A DNA stretch of 64,000 nucleotides from Alphaproteobacteria bacterium (lineage in GTDB: Bacteria; Pseudomonadota; Alphaproteobacteria; Micropepsales; Micropepsaceae). The stretch spans positions 1 to 64,000 of the forward strand of contig JAGWNK010000018.1 in the NCBI GenBank assembly GCA_028871345.1, written 5' to 3'. A model generated the notes under the pieces. The model worked only from the letters and a program-made list of their open reading frames with translations, did not search any database and was not told the DNA's origin. Of the stretch, positions 28,372-35,421 are shown one piece after another. Every line of letters begins with the position of its first letter. Position 1 is the stretch's first letter. The translations under genes were made by a program, and so were the position numbers.

Positions 28372-28927
28372 CCTTGTAGATCTCGCTCTTGTCGTTGATC
28401 GACAGGTTGTAGCTGCCGAGCAGGCCCCGCGAGATCGTGACGGTGTCCTTCTTCTTCTTGCTGAACCGCGCCACGCCCGTGTCGCCCTGGAGCTGCTGCC
28501 AGATCTGGCCGTTGGCGAGGAAGACGGTGAAGCGCCCGACCGGGTTGAAGGCCACATCGCTCACCTCGGCCGAGATGCTGTCGAGGGGCTGCTCCGCCGG
28601 CGGCGCGTTGGGCGGCGGGGCCGGCTGCTGCAGGCTCTCGCTGCCGAACTGCGCGGGCGTCGTCTGCTTCTCGGGAGGCGTGCTGTTGCCGAACCAGCTG
28701 CCGAAGCCGAACCAGGATTCATCGTTCTGCGCCGGCGCCGCCTGGGGAGCCGCGGCCGCTTCGGTCTTGGCCTGCGCCGCGAGCTGGTCGAAGCAGCCGA
28801 GGCGGGATGCGTTGTCGGTGATGGCCGCGCACTTGGAGAGGCCGGCGGAAAGGTCGCTGGTTGCGGCCTGCGCGCCGCATACCGACAGCAGGAGGGCGGC
28901 AGGCACCGCCGCGAATCGCCAATTCAT
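28355..28927 (-). CDS. Exported protein of unknown function with Pro/Ala-rich middle
   Basis: 190 residues. Signal peptide (AALLLSVCGAQAAT), then a short region with two Cys (LSKCAAITDNASRLGCFDQL), a motif often seen at the N terminus of exported alphaproteobacterial proteins, a Pro/Gln/Ala-rich spacer and a C-terminal beta-rich domain (VGRFTVFLANGQIWQQLQGD, then SKKKKDTVTISRGLLGSYNL). I do not recognise a family with a known role. It is embedded between the transporter ATPase and the binding-protein genes but read in the opposite direction. Confidence 0.75.
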   Translation of the reverse strand: MNWRFAAVPAALLLSVCGAQAATSDLSAGLSKCAAITDNASRLGCFDQLAAQAKTEAAAAPQAAPAQNDESWFGFGSWFGNSTPPEKQTTPAQFGSESLQQPAPPPNAPPAEQPLDSISAEVSDVAFNPVGRFTVFLANGQIWQQLQGDTGVARFSKKKKDTVTISRGLLGSYNLSINDKSEIYKVRRLK

Positions 28928-29021
28928 GGTTATTTCAGGAATCCCTCGTTAGATACCGTCGCGGAGCCCCGCCCGCGCCGGACCGATCATACGACAGCGG
29001 ACGCCGCGAAGCGAGCGACGG

Positions 29022-30674
29022 ATGGTTGACCACGAACGCAACAAGCTGACACGCCGCACCACGCTGGCCGCAACCGCGGCCGCCGGCGCGAGCATTATCG
29101 CCCTGTCGCGGAAGGCGCAATCGACCAGGAACGCGCCGATCATGGTCACTCCCGACCGGCTCAATCGCGGCAATGGCGCCGAGCCCGACACGCTCGATCC
29201 CAACAAGATCCAGGGGAATTGGGAAAACAACATCGTTTGCGACATGTTTCTCGGTTTGATGACCGAGGACGCGGCCGCGATGCCGATCCCCGGCGCCGCA
29301 GAGAGCTTCAGCACCAGTCCCGACGGGCTCGTCTACACCTTCAAGATCCGCGACCACCGCTGGTCCGACGGCGCGCCCGTGACGGCTCACGACTTCGTCT
29401 ACTCCTTCCGGCGCATCGCCGATCCGCGGACCGCGGCGCAATACGTCCCCATCCTCTATCCGATCGTGAACATGCAGGCGGCCGCCGAAGGCAAGATGCC
29501 GACCGACCGCATCGGCGTGCGCGCGCTCGACGACCGCACGCTGGAAATGCGCTTCGCCTATCAGGTGCCCTATCTGAGCCAGTTGCTGATGCACCAAACG
29601 GCAATGCCCATCCCCGCCCATGTGGTAGAGGCGTATGGCGATGCCTGGATCGATGCCGAACACATGGTCTCCAACGGACCCTATATGCTCAAGGAGTGGG
29701 TTTCGAACGACCATGTCCAACTCGTGAAGAACCCCTACTTCTACGCGCGTGACACGGTGGCGATCGAGAATGTCTTCTACTACCCGACGCAGGACGAGTC
29801 GGCCGCCATCAAGCGCTTCCGTGGCGGCGAATTCGACCTTCTGACCGACACGCTGCCGCCGCAGCAGGTCGACTGGCTGCGCCGCGAGCTGCCCGGCGAG
29901 GTCCGGCTGGCTCCGTTCCTGCTCAGCCAATACGTGCAGTTCAATCTCAGGGCAAAGCCGTTCGACGACGTCCGCGTGCGCGAAGCCCTGTCGCTCGCCA
30001 TCGATCGCGAGATCATCTGCCACAAGGTGATGCGCGGCGGCGAGACGCCGGCCTACTCCTTCGTTCCGCCGCTGCCAGATTATCCCGGAGGGCCCTCACT
30101 GCGTTTCCGCTCGATGCGGCCCGACGAGAGGACGGCGCGCGCCAGGGCGCTATTGGCCCAAGCCGGCTTTGGGCCGCGCAATCCCCTCGCCTTCGACTAC
30201 AACACCATGAACTCGACGGTAGCCAAGATCGTGGCGCTGGCACTGCAGGAGATGTGGCGCCAAGTCGGATGCGAGGTGCGGCTGGTCCCGTCGGACAGCG
30301 CCATCCAGTACGACCTGATGCGCAAGCGCGATTTCGCCGTCGGCTGGTCGGGTTGGGTCGCCGACTACCGCGATCCGAAGAATTATCTCTTCCAGTTCCA
30401 GTCTTCGACGACCGACATGAATTACGGCGATTACGAGAACCCGAGATACGATGGGCTGGTGTCGCGATCGGACTACGTCAGGGACCCCGCCGAGCGCACG
30501 GTGATGCTCGAAGCGGCGGAGCAGCAACTGCTCGACGACGTCGCCATCGCACCGGTCTTCTTCGGCGTCACCCGCAATCTGGTTTCGACCGAGGTCAAGG
30601 GCTGGGTGGACAACAGCATCAATTACCACCGCTCCCGCTGGCTGCGGCTGGACCGCCGCTCCCGGATCGTGTGA
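29022..30674 (+). CDS. oppA: Oligopeptide-binding protein, OppA type, with twin-arginine leader
   Basis: 550 residues of the SBP_bac_5 family. The leader reads NKLTRRTTLAATAAAGASIIAL, a twin-arginine pattern without a clear lipobox, so Tat export is likely. The body has LNRGNGAEPDTLDPNKIQGN, YTFKIRDHRWSDGAPVTAHD and AIDREIICHKVMRGGETPAY, matching OppA. It supplies peptides to the permease encoded 3.4 kb upstream. A second OppA-like gene follows after 12 bp; the two share many blocks (NRGNG, WSDG, IDPRTAA, GETPAY) but differ in their export signals. Confidence 0.88.
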   Translation: MVDHERNKLTRRTTLAATAAAGASIIALSRKAQSTRNAPIMVTPDRLNRGNGAEPDTLDPNKIQGNWENNIVCDMFLGLMTEDAAAMPIPGAAESFSTSPDGLVYTFKIRDHRWSDGAPVTAHDFVYSFRRIADPRTAAQYVPILYPIVNMQAAAEGKMPTDRIGVRALDDRTLEMRFAYQVPYLSQLLMHQTAMPIPAHVVEAYGDAWIDAEHMVSNGPYMLKEWVSNDHVQLVKNPYFYARDTVAIENVFYYPTQDESAAIKRFRGGEFDLLTDTLPPQQVDWLRRELPGEVRLAPFLLSQYVQFNLRAKPFDDVRVREALSLAIDREIICHKVMRGGETPAYSFVPPLPDYPGGPSLRFRSMRPDERTARARALLAQAGFGPRNPLAFDYNTMNSTVAKIVALALQEMWRQVGCEVRLVPSDSAIQYDLMRKRDFAVGWSGWVADYRDPKNYLFQFQSSTTDMNYGDYENPRYDGLVSRSDYVRDPAERTVMLEAAEQQLLDDVAIAPVFFGVTRNLVSTEVKGWVDNSINYHRSRWLRLDRRSRIV

Positions 30675-30686
30675 TAGCCTGCCCCC

Positions 30687-32261
30687 ATGGATTCGGGGCG
30701 CATCATCCTGGCGGCCGCGGCCGTGCTGCTGCTCGGCTGCTCTCCCGCGCCGCAGGACAAAGGCCCTGTCCTCAACCGCGGCAACGGTCCCGACATCAAG
30801 AGCCTCGATCCGGCGTTCGTCCAAGGCACCTGGGAGGCCTGGGTCGTCGGCGACATGATCATGGGCCTGACGACCGAAGGCCCGCGCGGCGAACCGGTGG
30901 CCGGCGCGGCGCAAAGCTGGGAGATCTCGCCCAACGGCCTGACCTGGACGTTCCATCTGCGCCCGCATCTGTGGTCGGACGGCGTGCCCGTCACGTCGGC
31001 GGATTTCGTCGCGGCCTGGCGCCGGCTGATCGATCCGCGGACCGCCGCGCCCTACGCCTATAATCTCTGGGTCGTGAAGAACGCTCAGGCGATCAGCGCC
31101 GGCCGAATGCCGCCCGGCAAGCTCGGCAGCTTGGCGCCGGACGACCGCACGGTCGTGGTCGAACTCGAGCACCCGGCCTCGTACCTGCCCGAATTGATGG
31201 ACCATCAGGTGGCCTGGCCCGTGCCGCTTCATGCTCTTCGCAAGTTCGGAGCGGCGTGGACGAAGCCGGCCAACTACGTGGCCAACGGGCCTTACGTCGT
31301 GCGCGAATGGATTCCGGGCGACCACATCACGCTGGTGAAGAACCCGCGCTTCTACGATGCGGCGCATGTCCGCATCGCCACGGTTGTCTATTATCAGACC
31401 AGCGACGCCAACGCGGGCCTGCGCCGCTTCCGCGCCGGCCAGCTCGACACGCTCTACCAGTTCCCGAGCGAGGAGATCGACTGGATCCGCCACCACCTGC
31501 CGCATGCCGTCCGCACGGCGCCCTACCTCGGCATTGCCTATTTCGCCGTGAACAACCGGCGCTTTCCCGACCGGCGCATCCGGGAGGCCATCGACTTGGG
31601 CCTCGACCGGGAGGTCCTGACCGGCAAGATCCGCCGCGTGGGCGAGACGCCGGCCTATCGCATCGTGCCGCCCGGCATCGCCAACTATCCCGGCCGCGCG
31701 ACGTTGCGCTTCGCCGACATGCCAATGCCCGCCCGACTCGCCAAGGCGCGCGCGCTGCTCGCCGAGCTCGGCTACGGCCCGCGCCATCCGCTGCACATGA
31801 CGCTGCTGACCACGGTGACGCCCGACGGCCGGCGCAACGCCGTCGCGTTCCAGGCCATGATGGCGAAGATCGCGATCTCCATCGACATCGCCGCCGTGGA
31901 GGGCCAGGTCTTCCAGCAGATGGTGCAAGGCCACGCCTTCGACATCGCCACGCCTTCCTGGATCGCCGATTTCAACGACGCCAGCAATTTCCTCGACCTT
32001 CTGCGCTCGGGAAGCGGCGAGAATTATGCGGCCTACTCCAATCCCCAATACGATGCGCTCCTCGCCAAAGCGGACGGGTCCGCCGACCCTTCGGCGCGGG
32101 CCGAGTTGATGCGGCGGGCGGAGCAGATGGCGCTCGACGACGAAGCATGGGTCCCCGCCTATTTCATGGTGACGCGAGACCTGGTCTCGCCGCGGGTCAA
32201 AGGCTGGATCGCCAATCCGCGCGACGTGAACCGCACGCGCTGGCTCACGATCGCTCGGTGA
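30687..32261 (+). CDS. Second oligopeptide-binding protein, lipoprotein
   Basis: 524 residues of the SBP_bac_5 family. The N terminus AAAAVLLLGCSPAP has a good lipobox with the lipid-attached Cys near residue 17. Conserved blocks are LNRGNGPDIKSLDPAFVQGT, TFHLRPHLWSDGVPVTSAD, GLDREVLTGKIRRVGETPAY and the C-terminal TRDLVSPRVKGWIANPRDVN. It is a paralogue of the gene 12 bp upstream. Two binding proteins, one soluble and one membrane-tethered, may widen the peptide range of the single importer. No TAT motif. Confidence 0.88.
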   Translation: MDSGRIILAAAAVLLLGCSPAPQDKGPVLNRGNGPDIKSLDPAFVQGTWEAWVVGDMIMGLTTEGPRGEPVAGAAQSWEISPNGLTWTFHLRPHLWSDGVPVTSADFVAAWRRLIDPRTAAPYAYNLWVVKNAQAISAGRMPPGKLGSLAPDDRTVVVELEHPASYLPELMDHQVAWPVPLHALRKFGAAWTKPANYVANGPYVVREWIPGDHITLVKNPRFYDAAHVRIATVVYYQTSDANAGLRRFRAGQLDTLYQFPSEEIDWIRHHLPHAVRTAPYLGIAYFAVNNRRFPDRRIREAIDLGLDREVLTGKIRRVGETPAYRIVPPGIANYPGRATLRFADMPMPARLAKARALLAELGYGPRHPLHMTLLTTVTPDGRRNAVAFQAMMAKIAISIDIAAVEGQVFQQMVQGHAFDIATPSWIADFNDASNFLDLLRSGSGENYAAYSNPQYDALLAKADGSADPSARAELMRRAEQMALDDEAWVPAYFMVTRDLVSPRVKGWIANPRDVNRTRWLTIAR

Positions 32262-32709
32262 CCCGATCGGACCCTGCGACAAACCGCTGCAACAAGACAA
32301 TCAAGCGCAGGACCTCGCGCGGCCGAAGGGCTTGTGCCGGCGCGCAGCGCCTTGGCCGGCCGCCACCTTGCCACATCTGCGGATCGGCATCGGGGCACGC
32401 CAGAGCGAACCAACCAAAACTGCGACTAATAAGCGTGCCGGTCGTCGCAACAACACATGCCAGCCGACGTATGCGAAAACTGAGCAATGCTGTCGGACAT
32501 GCGTCACTTCATCTCAATACTGCCTCTCAGTATTTGACCTTAGTCAAAGCATCTGCATGTCAGTCGTATAATCAACCTAGTGGTCAATGGCGGATTGCGC
32601 CGTGAGAAATCTGATGCAGCATGGATTGAGGCAGCATCACCTGGGCCGTCGATGCCCGCTTCCCGCACTCCATCACCTGCCGCAACGCGTTGAAGAGGAG
32701 AACAAACGG
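32262..32709. other. Intergenic region and leader before the cytochrome operon
   Basis: 448 bp. From 32262 to 32520 I find no gene and no strong terminator. At 32534-32572 lies the FNR/FixK box and -10 described separately. The predicted transcript start near 32579-32582 leaves a leader of about 130 nt before the first cytochrome gene. An in-frame extension of that gene to 32587 looks non-coding in composition and lacks a ribosome binding site. Confidence 0.5.
32534..32572 (+). promoter_or_regulatory. FNR/FixK-type activator site and promoter
   Basis: TTGACCTTAGTCAA (32534-32547) is a perfect palindrome and differs from the FNR/FixK consensus TTGAT-N4-ATCAA only at the T/C position. A perfect -10, TATAAT, stands at 32567-32572. 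The box centre (32540.5) is about 41 bases before a start near 32582, the class II activation distance. No -35 other than the box is seen. This predicts induction of the downstream cytochrome genes at low oxygen or by another CRP/FNR-family member. Confidence 0.75.
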
Positions 32710-33120
32710 ATGGAACGGAATTGTCCAAAGCCTCGGTTGGCACTCATGATTGGAGTCGTCGCCTCTCTCATGGTCGGGTCCGCGCTGGCGGCTGACAGCG
32801 AGCCGACCGTTAGCTTCCAGAGGCAGGTGCTTCCCATCCTCCAGGAGCATTGCGTGATGTGCCACGCGCCCGGCGCCGTCGGCTATCAGTCGGTGAGCTT
32901 CGACGCGCGCAGCTACAAAGGTGTCAGGGCCGGATCTGCCGCAGGTGTCGCGGTCATCCCCTACCATCCGGATCGCAGTCCCCTGATGCGCGTGCTAGAC
33001 CATGCTTGGAAGACGAACGACGAGAAGGCTCTGCGGATGCCTCCTCTCGGCCCGCAGCTGTCACCCGACGAACTCAAGGTGATCAGCGACTGGATCAAGC
33101 AAGGCGCGAAGGACAACTGA
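32710..33120 (+). CDS. Periplasmic mono-haem cytochrome c
   Basis: 136 residues with a signal peptide ending at GSALAAD. The haem motif is CVMCH (Cys48, Cys51, His52), close to the N terminus of the mature protein (SFQRQVLPILQEHCVMCHAPG), as in planctomycete-type or haem-only c domains that sit on metal reductases and dehydrogenases. The likely sixth ligand is Met in LRMPPLGPQLS. It ends with a helix ELKVISDWIKQGA. ATG 32710 has GAGGAG upstream. First gene of a three-gene operon behind an FNR-type promoter. Confidence 0.85.
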   Translation: MERNCPKPRLALMIGVVASLMVGSALAADSEPTVSFQRQVLPILQEHCVMCHAPGAVGYQSVSFDARSYKGVRAGSAAGVAVIPYHPDRSPLMRVLDHAWKTNDEKALRMPPLGPQLSPDELKVISDWIKQGAKDN

Positions 33121-33143
33121 ACGCCGCCTGTTGGAGAATGCCA

Positions 33144-33533
33144 ATGCCGCACGGAATCGGAGGGGCCGCTCGCGCCTCCCTGGCGGCCGTTGGAGTCGTT
33201 GTACTGGCCGGCCTGATCGTCGCCGGCACGCGCTTCGCGGGCCCCGCCCCGGCGGCGATGCCAGATCCCAACAAGGGCGCCGCCCTTTCGGTGGCATGCG
33301 CCGGTTGCCACGGCAGCAACGGCCTTTCGGTCGATACCAACATCCCGAATCTCGCCGGACAGCATTACGCCTACCTCATCCGGCAGATGCACGCCTTCAG
33401 GCAAGGCACGCGCAAGAATGCGACGATGAACCACAAGATGGCGACTCTCTCGGAAGAACAGATGCGCCACATCGCGGCCTATTACGCCAACGTCCCGTTC
33501 CAGGCCGGCCGCTCCGGAAGAGGCCGGCGGTAA
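33144..33533 (+). CDS. Membrane-anchored class I cytochrome c
   Basis: 129 residues. One N-terminal helix (SLAAVGVVVLAGLIVAGTRF) that may be a signal or an anchor; haem motif CAGCH (Cys52, Cys55, His56) in the context VACAGCHGSNGLSVDTNIPN, typical of cytochrome c553/c4 domains, with Met in NATMNHKMATLSEEQM as axial ligand. GGAGA sits 6 bases before ATG 33144; the ATG at 33138 is too close to it. It is 23 bp downstream of the other cytochrome and 25 bp upstream of a membrane protein gene. Confidence 0.85.
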   Translation: MPHGIGGAARASLAAVGVVVLAGLIVAGTRFAGPAPAAMPDPNKGAALSVACAGCHGSNGLSVDTNIPNLAGQHYAYLIRQMHAFRQGTRKNATMNHKMATLSEEQMRHIAAYYANVPFQAGRSGRGRR

Positions 33534-33558
33534 TCCCTCCACAAGGTACTGAAGCATC

Positions 33559-34035
33559 ATGAAGCAGTTGCCCGAACTCCCCGTGGAATTGAAGGCGCTC
33601 GCCACGGCGACATTGATCTTTGCCGGGCTGGCGATCCTCGTAGGGTTCCTCTACATCGTCGTCGCCCACCAGGGCGTGCACGGCTACGCCGTCGACGTCG
33701 CGGACATCGCCGCGCTTTATACGGGCCCCGGCGTCAGCGTGGTAACCCTCGTCTCGCTGGCGCACGTCCATCTGCTTGGCCTCACCGCCCTGTTTGCCAT
33801 CGTAGGCTTCATCTTCGTTCATTCGACGCTGCCAACCGGCTCGAAGATCTTCTGGTCGGTACTGCCCTACGTGGCCTTCCTTGCCGATGTCTCGGGCTGG
33901 TTCCTGACCAAGCTGGTCGCGCCCGGATTCGTTTATCTCGTGATTTCCGCGGGCGCGGCCTTCATCGTCGCGCTGGGATCGATGATCCTGATGAGCCTGT
34001 TTGAACTCTGGGTGGCGCCGCTCAATCCGCCTTAG
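33559..34035 (+). CDS. Four-helix membrane protein of the cytochrome operon
   Basis: 158 residues with four predicted helices (about 14-36, 62-86, 98-118, 122-150). Histidines at 37 and 41 follow the first helix and His69 and His71 (SLAHVHLLGLTALFA) lie in the second, an arrangement that could bind haem b, but this is a guess. I do not recognise a characterised family. Being third in an FNR-controlled operon with two cytochromes c suggests that it is the membrane part of a small electron-transfer unit. Confidence 0.7.
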   Translation: MKQLPELPVELKALATATLIFAGLAILVGFLYIVVAHQGVHGYAVDVADIAALYTGPGVSVVTLVSLAHVHLLGLTALFAIVGFIFVHSTLPTGSKIFWSVLPYVAFLADVSGWFLTKLVAPGFVYLVISAGAAFIVALGSMILMSLFELWVAPLNPP

Positions 34036-34074
34036 CGGCTCTGCGGAGTCGCCTGCCGCGCGGCGGAATTTCCG

Positions 34075-34151
34075 TGGCGACCCCGGGGTGACTCGAACAC
34101 CCGGCCTACGGTTTAGGAAACCGCCGCTCTATCCTGCTGAGCTACGGGGTC
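34075..34151 (-). tRNA. tRNA-Arg (CCT)
   Basis: 77 nt with CCA encoded. Acceptor GACCCCG/CGGGGTC, D arm GCTC...GAGC, anticodon stem GCGGT/ACCGT with loop TTCCTAA (anticodon CCT, reading AGG), T arm GGGTG/CACCC, discriminator G. Lies between the cytochrome operon and the peroxiredoxin gene. tRNA genes of this kind are frequent integration sites, but no integrase or duplicated tRNA end is visible nearby. Confidence 0.95.
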
Positions 34152-34265
34152 GCACAGCGCGGAACCTGCCTCCCGCGCCGAATTTTGGCAAGGGCGCAGG
34201 CGGCAGGGCTTCGGCGGCGCCGAGCGCTCGCCGGCATGGCGCAGAACCGCAGGGTTCGCGCGGGT

Positions 34266-34748
34266 CTACAGCTGTTTCAGCATGTGTTCGGCGCTGGAGA
34301 CCGCAAAGGCGCCGGGCTCCTCGACGTTGAGCTGCTTCACCACGCCGTTGTCGACGAGCACGGAATAACGCTGACTCCTCTTGCCCATGCCGTATTTCGA
34401 AGCGTCCATCTCGAGTCCCATGCCGGCCGTGAAGTCGCCGTTGCCGTCGGCGAGCATCTTGATCTTGTCGCCGGTATCCTGCGCTTTTCCCCATGCCCCC
34501 ATGACGAACGCGTCATTGACGGAGACGCACGCGATCGCATCGACGCCCTTGGCGAACAGCTCGTCGGCGTGCTGCAGGAACCCGGGAACGTGCTTGGCGG
34601 AACAGGTCGGCGTGAATGCGCCCGGAACGGCGAACAGCGCCACTTTTTTGCCTGCGAAGAGTTCGTCGGTCTTCACCGGCTTGGGGCCGCCATCGGTCAT
34701 CTGCATCAACGTGGCGGACGGAATCCTGTCACCGATCTTGATCGTCAT
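34266..34748 (-). CDS. Peroxiredoxin, Prx5 family
   Basis: 160 residues. The peroxidatic Cys49 lies in the diagnostic [17 protein letters not shown], and the Prx5 fold continues with [16 protein letters not shown] and [20 protein letters not shown]. It reduces hydrogen peroxide and organic peroxides, using glutathione/glutaredoxin or thioredoxin as electron source. Cytosolic: no signal peptide. The next gene on the other strand, yqgE, starts 85 bp away, so the two promoters share this gap. Confidence 0.93.
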   Translation of the reverse strand: MTIKIGDRIPSATLMQMTDGGPKPVKTDELFAGKKVALFAVPGAFTPTCSAKHVPGFLQHADELFAKGVDAIACVSVNDAFVMGAWGKAQDTGDKIKMLADGNGDFTAGMGLEMDASKYGMGKRSQRYSVLVDNGVVKQLNVEEPGAFAVSSAEHMLKQL

Positions 34749-34833
34749 GGAAATCTCCTTGCCGGGTTAAACTTTAGAATGGTTGTAACGTAAGGCCGTG
34801 CGGCGGTGAAGCCCGTGTGCTAACGTCCGCTCA

Positions 34834-35421
34834 ATGGCCCGTACGCTTCCGCCGAAAGACGAAGAATGCTTCCTGGAAGGCAAGCTTTTGATCGCCATGC
34901 CCGGAATGCCCGATCCGCGCTTCGAACGCAGCGTGATCTTCATGTGCGCCCACTCCGCCAAGGGCGCCATGGGTCTGATCATCAACAAGCCGATCGACGG
35001 TCTTTCATTCCGCGAGTTGATGGCCAAATTCGACATCGAAGTGACCGACGACATCCAGGAGACGCCGATCGTATTCGGCGGTCCCGTTCAGATCGGCCGC
35101 GGCTTCGTGCTGCACAGCGCCGACTACGGCAGCGCGGAAGCGACGCTGCCGATCACCAGCGAATTATCGCTGACGGCGACCATCGACATCCTGAAGGCCA
35201 TCGCCGAAGGCCGCGGCCCTTCCAAGGCGGTTCTGGCGCTCGGCTATGCCGGCTGGGGATCGGGCCAGATCGAGAACGAGATCCTGGCCAATGGCTGGAT
35301 CCACTGCGACGCGGATCAGAAGATCATATTCGACACGGCCTATGACGCCAAATGGCAGACTGCCATCCACAAGCTTGGCGTCGACGTCTCCGGCCTATCC
35401 GCCGACGCCGGCCGCGCCTGA
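34834..35421 (+). CDS. YqgE/AlgH family protein
   Basis: 195 residues of the UPF0301 family. Recognisable blocks are LEGKLLIAMPGMPDPRFERS, AKGAMGLIINKPIDGLSF, VFGGPVQIGRGFVLHS and LGYAGWGSGQIENEI. No enzymatic role is firmly established; in Pseudomonas AlgH was linked to alginate expression and structures suggest a redox or binding function. Its last 27 bases overlap the end of the convergent GGDEF/EAL gene. Confidence 0.9.
   Translation: MARTLPPKDEECFLEGKLLIAMPGMPDPRFERSVIFMCAHSAKGAMGLIINKPIDGLSFRELMAKFDIEVTDDIQETPIVFGGPVQIGRGFVLHSADYGSAEATLPITSELSLTATIDILKAIAEGRGPSKAVLALGYAGWGSGQIENEILANGWIHCDADQKIIFDTAYDAKWQTAIHKLGVDVSGLSADAGRA

Noticed and set aside
30150-32300. A 716-codon frame on the minus strand
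   Set aside because: Antisense of the two OppA-type genes, without family features.
34152-34265. Integration site next to tRNA-Arg
   Set aside because: No duplicated tRNA end, integrase or att-like repeat; ordinary genes on both sides.
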